A stretch of 64,000 nt of DNA from Isoetes taiwanensis (taxonomy: Eukaryota > Streptophyta > Lycopodiopsida > Isoetales > Isoetaceae): positions 29,385,115 to 29,449,114 of the forward strand of contig JAJEKV010000002.1 of the NCBI GenBank assembly GCA_021234155.1. Reading direction: 5' to 3'. Below, piece by piece: positions 42,264 through 53,021 of this stretch; the stretch's first letter is position 1; the number at the start of each line of letters is the position of its first letter. The notes beneath the pieces are model-generated. The model saw nothing but the letters and a program-made list of their open reading frames with translations. It made no database searches and was not told the DNA's origin. Both the position numbers and the translations under genes were made by a program.

Positions 42264-43928
42264 AGCGAGAGCTCCAGAAGTTGGAACTCAGATTGAGGAA
42301 ATGGCAAGATTGTTAGGAGAGCAAGTGTAACGGCTTTGGCGCAGAGTCTGGACTGGAGAAGCGTGTGGGATTTGAGCGCGGGATTAGATTGTGCTGGCTT
42401 GATGACCGCTTAGCATCAGGTAATTGTATGGTAATCGATAGGCAGAACCGACTGTTGAATCGGCTGTCCTGAATTGTGTGTCCTAAATTGTGTTTTGATA
42501 TATATTTTTTTTTGTTTTTGCTGCTTCCGCTGTTCTCTGCACCGTGGTAGTACCTGCATAAGTAGCATGGCGAATATAGGAAAACTTGAAGCCTGAATAG
42601 CGTATTAGGAAAACTTAAAGGCTGCTTGGATTTCAAACCAATTATTGAGTGAGGAAGCCTGTGCTGCCGTTTAGTTCTGGAGACCCACATCTTGGATCAG
42701 CGCATTCCAGAGAACCGTGTGGAGCAGAAGTGCGAAAAATATTTCGTGCTAACTGGCGGGTTATCGAAGATTTTTTCTTAATGCAGAGCAGGGTTCCAAT
42801 CAGTCAACCAATCGGTTGTTCGCAGTACAAACCTCTTTTTATATCCGGTGGAGCACTTCTCATGCCTACAGATGCTTTTATGATTTTGGGGTTGAGAAGA
42901 AATGATCTGAGAAGACACTGTCATTTAAGCTGAAAACAAAATTGATTTTCTACGGTCTGTAAACACTTATCATTTAACTTGAAAACAAATTTGATTTTGC
43001 AGGGTCTGTAAAAATGTAGTAAGACCTGCACAAAACTTATGATGTTTGAACCTAACGATATTGTAGGCTCTATAAATATATAGGCACTCTGCCAATTTGT
43101 TGAATGACTCTTTTTGCAGAATCTACGGTTTCTGATATTATGTTAATCTAGAATGTTTGTGAAAGACGACTTAAGAATTAGTTGAGCCACAAAAATTACG
43201 TCGCCACCATGTTCCGACGGATGAGCCACAAAAATGACGTCGCACCATATTGATTTCTATGTGGGTATGTATTTGATGCCAAAAGTAAAGGCTTTTTAAT
43301 GATTTTCCAAGTATGATTTGTATGTATGTGTATTTTTGCATCAAATCATTATCTTTAAGCATAATGGATCTTCATGGCCTTGCAAATATATAGTTCATGA
43401 CTAGACCATAGGTGCTAACACAAACTACCTGCACCTCATATATTAGCATACACGTTGCACAATGCTACATCGTCTTTAAGAAATGTTAAGATACCAAACA
43501 CATGACCCTAAACAAAAAACGTACCAAGGTATACTTGAACCTTACCATTCCCCCTTTGTGCTAATTATGTGGATGGCCATGTTTTTTCATTAGCATAGGT
43601 AGAATGGATATGCATTCCAAATACTTGAACGACATAATTTTGTTTCTTTAGAGAACAATTATGATGAACTTAATTGGAATTTATTTATGTTGAATTTAAA
43701 TTTGAATTGTTTGTTACCAGACAACCATTGTGTAAGGATCCGTCAAGAAAGAATAGTGTTGTAGTACGATGATTAGGAAAGAGAATAAAGAAAAGAACTG
43801 TGGGGGATGGGCAGACTAGTGATGATAGTAGCTTAATTGGAGGTCAGGCGAAAGGAGAATGGTCACAACAGAATGAAGACAATGGTGATAATGCAAGCGG
43901 AGAACAAGAGAGGATGAGATAAGGGGAT

Positions 43929-44405
43929 ATGGACAGTAATATGACTATGCAGAAGAAACTTCCTGAATTACCTTCTCAAATAAAAATGTTGTACAATACA
44001 AATGGGTTCTGTAGGGTGTCAAGGTGCATAAATAATCTTTTGTGTTTTAGTGTGTTGGGTGTAGAAGGAGAATTTGTTCATAATAGTGAGCCTTCTTCAG
44101 TAAGTATTATGGGCCGGACATACCATCACTTGCTAGCTACTAATCAAACTGGACATCCGTTATATTGGTACATTTATGATGAGTCACAGCGAATTGATGC
44201 TGCGAATAGTCTCCATATTCCATTTGAATGGGTATCGATGATAGGTTTCATGATGCAAGCTGTAAATCCATTTGTTCATGCAATTAAAACAGTGGCTAGT
44301 TTAAATATAAAACAAGCGTTTATAACAATCCAAGGGACAGTAGCTAAAGACGACTTAGAACCAAAATTATTCCACTTGCATTCATTTAAATTTCTTAATT
44401 CCTGA
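43929..44405 (+). pseudogene. Helitron Rep/helicase N-terminal fragment (copy B)
   Basis: As in copy A, 158 codons; the segment with GRTYHHLL and WYIYDESQRI is identical. It ends at TGA 44403-44405, shortly before the GC hairpin. Confidence 0.7.
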
Positions 44406-44429
44406 GATATTATCAAACCAAACCTGACT

Positions 44430-44449
44430 GCGGCGGCGAATGCCGCCGC
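44430..44449. other. perfect GC-rich hairpin (copy B)
   Basis: GCGGCGGC-GAAT-GCCGCCGC: an 8-bp all-GC stem with a 4-base loop in AT-rich DNA, 25 bases after the Helitron-like frame. It is also present at 61456-61475. A short GC hairpin near the 3' end is a Helitron hallmark, but I do not find a CTRR end directly after it. Confidence 0.7.
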
Positions 44450-45519
44450 GACAAATTCTTGTAATTATAAACCTATCACCCATACCTCATCGATGTGAAC
44501 CAACTCCAAGTCCTGGTCCGAAACTATCAATCCACCCTAATAAATGTGATGTTCCCTAAAATATATGGTATAAATATGTATATTTTAGGCCAGTCACCAT
44601 ATAAATCTACCTTAGTAGGTTTGTATACATTAGTGTGGGGAAGGGAGCATGGCTAAGTCATTATATATATAACTTAGCCAACCTTAGGCATGAAACCTTT
44701 TCCACATGGCTCCATCCCATTGGCACGGATGCATCCTATTGGAGCCACATGACAACTCTAACTTGCTAATGGCCAAACCCTAAACCCAGACTATTTTCTA
44801 GCTCCAGTTGTCCTTGAACCCCATTTGCACTCGAAACTTCGTTTTGAGAATTGTCTACTGCAGCATAGCATAGTGCAGCAGCCCAAGGAGCGTGCACATC
44901 AGAAGACGTGGGAGCTACCTCAAACTACCTACAGAGCGATGGAGACACCAGGAACAGGCGGAAGCTCCTCTGGAGCAGGTAATTGGAGTGGAGTCCTTGA
45001 TAGATCATCAGCATTCCTGATGAATTAGCATTTCATGTCTCTAATAGAGCCACTCTAGAACCCTCAGTTCCGCTCGTGAATCCTAATCAATGAATCCTAA
45101 TTGTAAGTTAGATGCACGTGATTAGGATTAGATGTTATTCTCATTTAATCTTATCGTTTGTTTTATCTTATCGTTTGTTTTGGGCCATTGATTTACATAA
45201 TATTCTCATGGATATTCGTTCTGCTGCATTTCAGACCATCCACCAAATCCATGATGGGGTCAAATCCCTATTTCCACCTCAGCATAACATTTTGTAACCT
45301 TAGAAATAAGTCAAAATACAAGTCAACATAAAAACAACTCACGTAAACGCCTATTGAGGGATTTGAACCCCAGGTTGCCGAGAATTCAAAGACAAAGTAC
45401 AATGAGCTCACATAAAACAACAAATTTTGTAACAGTATGCAGAACCACAACATTTTCAAAGATGCAACAAACCTCTTGAGCTTCAAATGGAACCTTCAAC
45501 AGAAGCACTTTGGGTGGAA

Positions 45520-45800
45520 TTATATATATATTTTTTTTTTTTTTTTTTTGAAGGTACGAATTTTTATATTTTATATTAAAAGATTAAAAAGTACAATGTT
45601 ACACTGCTTGTAGAGAATTACTACAGGAGTAATCTCGACATCTTCATTCTCTACAAACAGGAACTTATTAATTGCTCTATAAGCTGATACCCTTGAGAAG
45701 CTCATGAGGCCTATCTGCATCGTAACCAGATTACTCATGAATATCTGTAGTTGCCAAGAGGCACTTGGAAATAATTCGTCTCATCAAAGGCACTTACAGA
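45520..45800 (-). mobile_element. minus-strand retroelement 3' end with poly-A (copy B)
   Basis: Equivalent of 28518-28800, with a shorter TA run and a longer T run. Confidence 0.5.
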
Positions 45801-46032
45801 TAATCTGAACACCAAAATAAGAGGAAGATATATGCACCTTGCTTCACAAGGCCTAGGTATCAGAGTAGCCAAATAGAATGGAATTCAGGCATTAGTACCT
45901 GATCTTAGTACATAGCTCAAACGTAGCAGTATTTGAGCAAACCATATCCATAAGTGGATTGGTATTTAAAGAAAAATTTGGCATCAGCACCAAATTATCA
46001 TCAAGCTTCAGAGCCCAAGCATGTGATCTTAC

Positions 46033-46092
46033 CTTATTCTGCATGCAAACCTGCTGAACATGAGGCAGCAAGCCATACATGTGCCTGCGAAA
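46033..46092 (-). CDS. short minus-strand exon (copy B)
   Basis: A 60-base exon with acceptor cttgggcag and a strong donor AATAAG|GTAAGATC. It reads 20 codons beginning FRRHMYGLLPH and ending VCMQNK. It lies 680 bases downstream of the kinesin switch II exon on the same strand, so it may belong to that transcript, but it does not match a part of the kinesin motor that I recognise. Confidence 0.35.
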
Positions 46093-46775
46093 CTGCCCAA
46101 GCAAACAACTTAAACATTTGAAATGTCACATCATAGCCACGAATTCCTAACCCTTTTCCCTGGATTTTCGCGTGCTACTTCCAGTATAATGGATTACGTA
46201 TTCTAAGCAGAACCTGCTGTAATTGAAGACTGTTAAAGAAAGAAATAAAGTCGTTGTGGCCATCCAACTTGCAGTAAAATGATTGTTAATACAAGGATTC
46301 AATCTCAAAGTCCTGCTGGACTACAACAGTGTGACATAATAATAAAACTCATGTAGGCAGCTTTCTTCTTTCTACTTGAATCCCTAAATTTTGCAATGAC
46401 ATTGTGAAGAAGGGAGTGGTGGATACAATGTGATTTTGTTCCATAGTCATGACATGTCTTAAACAAGGTTACCCAGCAATTTAATCTATAGTTTGAGCCT
46501 GCTAGCCACTTAGTCACTCAAATTGATTCCATCTAAATCAAACTTCTAATATCTGTTTCCAAGAAAATGCGTAAATGTGAGGGTGTGCAGGCAAGCTCTA
46601 ATGACAACTTCTTGCAGGCTGACGGTTGCATATCTTTGTCTCAAATGACTGCTTCAATTTTCAGTGCAGCTTCTTTTGCCTATGTTCTACTCACTTAAGA
46701 ACCAACTACTTACAAATGTCTATGGCCTAGGTACAGATGCTAAGCACTATAGAACTAGAAAAGACCACCCTTTAC

Positions 46776-46885
46776 CTGATCACGTTTCCAAGTGCTAAAA
46801 GGCCGCAATTTCTGGTCACCGACTGCTTAAACCTCACAGCCACAGCGCCTGTTTGTCTGCCACGTTCAGAACCAGCCAAGTCTAC
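46776..46885 (-). pseudogene. kinesin motor exon with switch II (copy B)
   Basis: The acceptor ttgctag is followed by [20 protein letters not shown], then GLLALGNVI, and a donor ATCAG|GTAAAG. DLAGSE is the switch II motif that couples nucleotide state to microtubule binding, and GLLALGNVI is typical of KIN-4 kinesins (chromokinesin/FRA1 group). The segment between them (QSVTRNC) departs from the usual 'EGIHINK', and the preceding exon has a stop, so this is a decayed or captured kinesin. It is phase 0 at its start, 36 codons plus 2 bases. Confidence 0.85.
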
Positions 46886-47164
46886 CTAGCAAGTAAGAAA
46901 GAAGCGTTAAAATGCAGTGCACGTATGCCCCTTGAAACATTCCTGAACTAATGGTAAATTGAAATAGGACAACAAGAATATGTCTCACTACGTTTCTCAC
47001 AGTTGAGCTTCTATTAGAAACTCCCTGAAGCTATGCGCTTGCTTTTTTACTTCATAACATATGTTTACTTCATACCGTATCACATTAGTAGCCAACATTC
47101 CATCAAAGTGCAATGCAAATTCTTCACAATCTATTATTATTGCGAGACCTGTAACACAAAATAC

Positions 47165-47287
47165 CAGGTGAAACTTCGAAAGTGTTGCTCAATATTCATT
47201 GTCAAAAGTGCATGTGACCTGCTAGATTGCTGATTCATAAGTGTGCTTCCTGTTGTTCGAAAAGATGATCATCCCTGTTCCAAACAC
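47165..47287 (-). pseudogene. kinesin motor exon with switch I (copy B)
   Basis: Same as 30167-30289, including the in-frame TGA after CLEQG and the intact SSRSH. Confidence 0.8.
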
Positions 47288-47503
47288 CTGTAAGTGAATG
47301 AACTCAAAATAAATTCCAGTATAAACGAACATATGCACCACAACTCCTACACATAACCGGAGCCGTTTACCATTGCATAAGAACAAAGCATTCTCATTTT
47401 CGACCTATACCGCCCATTTCCTTGGATTTTCGCTTGCTGCTACTTGGCTAGAAACAACAGTTACAAACAACAAGACTGGAAAAACCACTGAACTATGGCA
47501 TAC

Positions 47504-47690
47504 CTGGAACCGGCCTTCGCCCATAAATCTCCGCCATGTCGACCACCTCGCCAGAGCTTCTACGTGCTGCAACCAGGCCGCCATCTGGAATCACGGTCTG
47601 CACCAGCTCATCGGCTTCCTCATGCACTCCAAAGAGTAGCCCTTCCAAACCATCAGAAATCTCCCAGACTCGAACCCCATTTTTCAGCAT
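47504..47690 (-). CDS. unrecognised minus-strand exon (copy B)
   Basis: As 30506-30692; the reading is identical (MLKNGVRVWEISDGLEGLLF...) and the donor is conserved. Confidence 0.45.
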
Positions 47691-49069
47691 CGGATTATAC
47701 GTATAGGTATACCAATACAAGTCCAAAACCACACAAAACCATAGGGTACCCGATACCCCGTCCACATTTTGGGAGCCTTATCATAATGTTATGTGGATAT
47801 ATGACATTGGTTGATCTCATGTTGCACCTCTTGTATTGGGAACGGGGATAGAAACCTAGTAGCCATTATTTAGATGCTGCTCCTAGTTAGACCCCTTATC
47901 CTATTATATGCGATCTGTGCATAGAACCCATCAGGCTATGAAGGCTTTGAAGTGACTGAGCACCGCACAACGGGTCAGTGGCTAAGTACGCGGAGGTCCT
48001 TGAATGCATCTGTGGATGTGGCAGAGGAGAGAGGTGAACCCAGGCTTGCTCTGGACAACGGAATATTTCTTTTTAGTATTTTATTATTCACAACACAGGG
48101 CATAATTCCAACCAAGCGGCCCGGTTTTTCACGCATTTTCGGTGCATAATTGCATGTTGAATCGATAAGCTAGGAAAGGGAGCCGATTTGCCATAAGTAT
48201 GTGCCATAAATATTTGCCATAAGTATAGACGATAGTTTAAGCACATCAGTTCAAGAGCCTTATGCCTGGAAGAGCGTTGTACAGTTTGGTTTTGAGTAAT
48301 ATATGCATGTGAACATGCTGCTCATCCGAAATCATTTTTTATTGTTGTTCATCCGAATTCATTTGTTTTTTATGTGTTTGACAGGGGCACTAACTTGTTT
48401 GCTTTATTAATGGGCTTGCCCCATATAGGCATATGCCATCCCTTTGTATGGGATGATCATATGCTTGGATGAGCATGGGAATCATGCCGGGGTTCGACTC
48501 CCCAGGCTCATAGGAATTTGATGCTCATATATGCTGTGGGAATATTCTATTGTGATACATATCGAACCATGCGATATTTGTTTGTTAGAGGGGTAAGTCA
48601 AATGGGGTGGATTTGACCCCATCTTGACTTGCATTGAAGGGTCCAAATTTCATAAGGTGGAATATCATGTGTATTATGCCTCGATCCAATGGTCTAAAAA
48701 ATTTATAATACACCCCAAATGATAATATAAAGTATGTAGCAAAGAGGCTATGTTATCTAGCCCTAACTTGCAAACAAAGATGTTAAACATTTTAAGGTTG
48801 CCCCTAAGGGGAGAGCCCTCGTCATGTGGGTTTATGGCATATTTTAAGTATATGCCAGGAATTTGTCAATGACTGCTATAAACTTGCTATTGCTATAGAG
48901 TGTAAACCCGCGGTCGCGGTGACTGACCGCTGTTGTTGGGCAGCCACTTTGGAAACGGGCTAACCGGTGCTTGGCCACGGAAGGAGAGAAAACGAAGGTT
49001 TAGTTTGAACAGGGGAAATATTGCAAAATAATCACCATCAGCATGCCGCTCATTTTGATACAATTGCAG

Positions 49070-49995
49070 ATGGTAGAGGACAGCGGCAGTTCCATGCCGG
49101 AGAGCTTCAGGTTTGAACATGTTTGCACAGATTAAATTCGTTTTTGCAGTATGAAGCTTGGTTTTTACTATGTTTCTGTAATGCAGCACATATGGGGCGA
49201 GAATGGAAAAAACCATTGGCCGCTTGTTGAAAACCATTTCTTTACAAATCTGTTGGTTTTGGGTTTAATCTGTGGCCACACATGCAACCTCTGCCGCCGC
49301 TTGTTGGAAATGTCGGCTACATGCCAACATGAAAATGGTGTAATGCAGCAGTTCGATGCAAGAAACTGGAAGCCGGAATGTTTGTGGCAGGCCGGTTTGC
49401 TTCAAGATCCGGTCTAACTTCTGCTGCAAACAGATAAGGTGCTTCTTTGTTTAAAAATGGACGATTGTGCTTCAAAACATTCAAAACAGGTTGTATATCA
49501 ATTTATGATGTGGTTGTTCTGTGCAGTTGAAATACTATATGGTCATAGGCTGGATATGGGCAAAAACGAATTTGCTCCAACAAAGGTATGCAGTGGCTTA
49601 TTTATTTCATGCTTTCACACAACCCTAGAATAATTTCTATTCTATGCCATAGCCGATAATGTGTCTTAGCTATGTATATCGGATCTTTTGGAGCTTTTTG
49701 CCTTTTGAAGCATTCAAGATCAACAATGGCAAGAGTAAGATACAGTGTAAAACAACACAAGGCGATGCTTGCCATGCCAGGACAAGTGAGGTTTTCCTGG
49801 CATATAAGCTACTTACACGATTTTAAGAAGGCTTTTTTTACATTGTTTATGCTGCAATATAAATCACACTGGCCTCTTGGTATGAAACAGATATATGATG
49901 AAGTACTGGATCATACAGTGGCCTTGTGGAGATTAAGACAAGATGTTTCAGACAAACAAATGCCACAACATGTTTGGGCAAATGCAAACTGCTGA
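49070..49995 (+). CDS. unrecognised plus-strand gene, middle exons (copy B)
   Basis: As 32080-33000. Here an extra T at about 49166 lets a frame run from the short MVEDSG block through VMQHIWGENGKNHWPLVENH to a stop at 49415-49417, so the exon structure depends on a homopolymer length that differs between copies. Confidence 0.3.
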
Positions 49996-50811
49996 TTTAT
50001 GGAGTGCAAAAATCAGGTCAGATAAAATGGCATTTGACCTGATGCATATTTTTCTACAGCCTGTGATGTATGAATAGAAGCAAAATGACCTCTATGCAGA
50101 TCATGCTACAATTCATAATTTCATTTGAAGTGCCTTTATAGTCCTGCATGTTTCTTGTAGATGTTGATAATGTAAGCTTGTTTGTCCACATCTTTCGAAT
50201 GGTGCTGCAGCTGCCACATTTTAATATGTAGATATTTTTTTCATGCTTATCCCTTGAGGTGACTGCTTACCTTTCCACTGTTGCTTGTACTTAACTAATT
50301 TTACGCTGTGATATGCAGAGACAAAGGAGCTAGTTACAAATGAGTAGCCAACAGTGTTTTCTGTGAAATACTTAGAGCATCATAACATATAAACCATGAA
50401 AACCAGATCTGGAGATCACATTTGGCATTTTGAGATCCCTAGATAAAAACATTGCACAGTATAAGTTAATCCAAAAGCGCTTCTGACTAGCACATCCGAA
50501 AGCGCGTCTCATTAGCACATCTGAAACATCATTTTCATTTACTTGTGTCTTTGTAATGACACTCTTGTTTTAGTATGTTTTTGACTTGGTGCTGATAACA
50601 ATCTTGTATTTGAATAGTTTGGCAAGATATATTGAATCAATAGAAAAGATATCTTTAATGTGAAGGCACATTATTATTCTATTATTGAGTTTCGCAAAAT
50701 GTTGAACTAATTAGAAAGTATAATGTGTATGTCTTCTGATGTAATGTGAATTCATATGATTAATTTTGTTATTGAACTCAATTTGCAATTAAACTCAATT
50801 TGCAATTAATT

Positions 50812-51190
50812 GAATTGACCAATAGCATGACCATTGTCCTGACTAATAGGCTAACCAATGTCCTGACTAATAACTTGACTACTTTCTTGACTAATAGTGT
50901 GACTACTGTGTTGACTAATAAGCTGACCATAGTCCTGACTAATATTCTGACTAATATTCTGACTAATTTCCTGACTAACGACCTGACAAATGTCCTGACT
51001 AATAGGCTGACATTTGTTGTCTGACTAATATCCTGACGTGTACCCTGACGTTTGGCTGACGAATTACCTGATGCATCATCTGATGCACAATCGTCAGATA
51101 ATATTAGTCAGGCTAGTCGTCAGATAATTGTCAGCCACTCAGCCTGGGCATTTGTATGATTTGTAAAGGCTTTCTGACAATTTTTCTGAC
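50812..51190 (+). repeat. CTGACTAATA-type minisatellite (copy B)
   Basis: Irregular repeats of cctgactaat(a) with 15-20-base spacing, drifting to inverted forms (tcagataat, attagtcagg) toward the right. It is the best-preserved version. An open frame across it (LTNxLTxxLTN) is just the translated repeat. Confidence 0.75.
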
Positions 51191-51373
51191 GTCTAGCAGA
51201 CATTCTCACAATTTTTCTGCCTGAAGTGCCAACCCACAATGGATGGCTAAAATCTTACCCGAACTGGTACAAATGATTTGCTGATTCCAAAGAGTTGGTA
51301 CGAATGATTCTTTGCTTTTGAAGAGTTTGTAACTTGCTAGTTAATTTGTTACTATTTTTTTTTAACTCTATAG

Positions 51374-51637
51374 GCCAATTCTACTACTGAAAAGAACGAG
51401 CAGAAAGCATGCTACAACAGTTTGCAATCTGACATTCTGAAGGCATTAAATACATGTTAGGCCAGTCTTTTAAATTTCTTTGTTTTCTTTCTGATTGTGT
51501 TTACTGTCATTCCAGCATTAAGTCTTACTAATTCTATTTATTTTGCAGCATTTTGGGCTTTGCAGTACTGCTTATGTTACAACTTAGCTCTTGGAAAACT
51601 TGTTGTTCAACTAACTAGGCTATCCTCCTACAAGTGA
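51374..51637 (+). CDS. unrecognised gene, last two exons (B/C junction)
   Basis: Exons 51374-51455 and 51549-51637, the same as 34383-34646 with all splice signals conserved. Confidence 0.55.
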
Positions 51638-52511
51638 ATAAGGAAACAATAAGGCCGTGCTGAGATTGACGATCAGATTAAAGAAAGTAATTTTTGAATT
51701 ATTCATAACTTACGGATGACATCTATATGACCTAAGCTATTCCATCAGCAATTGCAGCTCTTGCATTAGATTGGCTATCTTGAGTATGAGCTAGTTTGCA
51801 AATCGACCAATAAATGTTTTGTAAAGGAAATCCTCGATTTTGCTCTCAACTTGTGACATTTTGACTTCGATTTGCCTGCAAAACCATTCACCATCATGCT
51901 TCAGATAGAGGCTCATGTACCAAATATTACATGTGCTTGATGTGTTAAACTCCCTAGCTAACGAGCCCTAAATAAAAACTACAAATGGCAAAGTTTGTAC
52001 CAACGGGAGGGCAGAAACTAGAAGTCATGGCGAACCAAGATGGTACTCGAACGAAGATGGTACTCGGATTCATCAAATTCGAGCTTCTGTCTACCATGCT
52101 GGACCATCCTCGATTTAGAACACAAACAACCGCCAGTTTACAGGGTACAATCGGTTTGGAGCAGTCATCAACATATTCTGAGTATATTCCAGCATATACT
52201 CAGGATATGCCACAACCCCATACAAACGAGGGTTTGCCCCCCCTAGGGGCAACCCAAAAATCAAAGCACTATAATATGACTTTATGCTTAGGTCTAAAAT
52301 ATTTTAGACAAAGGGCAATACCCATTTCACGTAATGATGACAATGAAATGCCATCTCAAGACAAGACAAACAATAAAATAACATCATTATATTAACAATA
52401 TTATCATAAATAGTAACCTTATATTGGTATTATTATTATGGCACGAAGTCTAATATTTCTCCTAGCTCTATACTTGAGGTCTTTCTAAGAGCTTGGAGCT
52501 GGTATAGATGG

Positions 52512-53021
52512 TCAACGACCATATTTTGGCATACGTTGTGGTTTCATATATACTGATGGCATAGGTTTATTAAGGTGGGTTGATAGTTTCGGATCAGGAC
52601 TTGGAGTTTCTTCACATCCATGAGACATGGGTGGTAGGCTTATAACTATACAAAGTTGTAGATGTCCATGTGGGCATTCACAATCGCACGGGGATGGTGA
52701 AGGTTTGGGCTTTGGTTCTGGTTTTGGTTCTGGATCTGGTGTGTCTTCCAATGCACGTCCCTTTCGACATTGTGGACATCCTGATGTTGTTATGCTAATA
52801 GTCCTGCAAAATAGCCATGTATAAAATTGAAGATGACCAACAACAACAAAGGCAGCAATAGCAGCAACAACATCAACATTAACATACCATGTTATGTCAT
52901 CTACATTTGGGGAAGAATCTGGTATCTCATGGCCCGTTTCATTAGCAACATGACGAGCTTGTGCCAATGATGCAAGAGCTAAGAATGCAAACCTTAGAAT
53001 TATCTTCATGATGGTAGACAT
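52512..53021 (-). CDS. SP1 copy C: small secreted Cys/Pro-rich protein
   Basis: Identical reading to copy B except near residue 10 of the signal peptide (IILRFAFL in place of IILMFAFL), where a charge in the hydrophobic core might weaken export. The likely intron is 52887-52804. TATA box at 53047-53055, minus strand. Confidence 0.75.
   Translation of the reverse strand: MSTIMKIILRFAFLALASLAQARHVANETGHEIPDSSPNVDDITWYVNVDVVAAIAAFVVVGHLQFYTWLFCRTISITTSGCPQCRKGRALEDTPDPEPKPEPKPKPSPSPCDCECPHGHLQLCIVISLPPMSHGCEETPSPDPKLSTHLNKPMPSVYMKPQRMPKYGR

Larger units (their letters stand above)
34554..51544. repeat. tandem unit copy B (16,991 bp)
   Basis: Collinear with copy A throughout. Compared with A and C it lacks a net 37 bp at 43302-43318, and compared with A it lacks 21 bp near 50129. 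It generally has the most plausible sequence, with more open frames and intact splice sites. Its own scrambles are limited, for example at 34662-34675, 35057-35115 and 45342-45400. Confidence 0.95.

Noticed and set aside
50800-51024. Open frame with repeated LTN/LTx residues
   Set aside because: It is only the translation of the CTGACTAATA minisatellite; the frame collapses in copy A.
50812-51130. Short repeats with spacers, considered as a CRISPR array
   Set aside because: Repeats are degenerate, of irregular spacing and partly inverted, in plant nuclear DNA; there are no cas genes.
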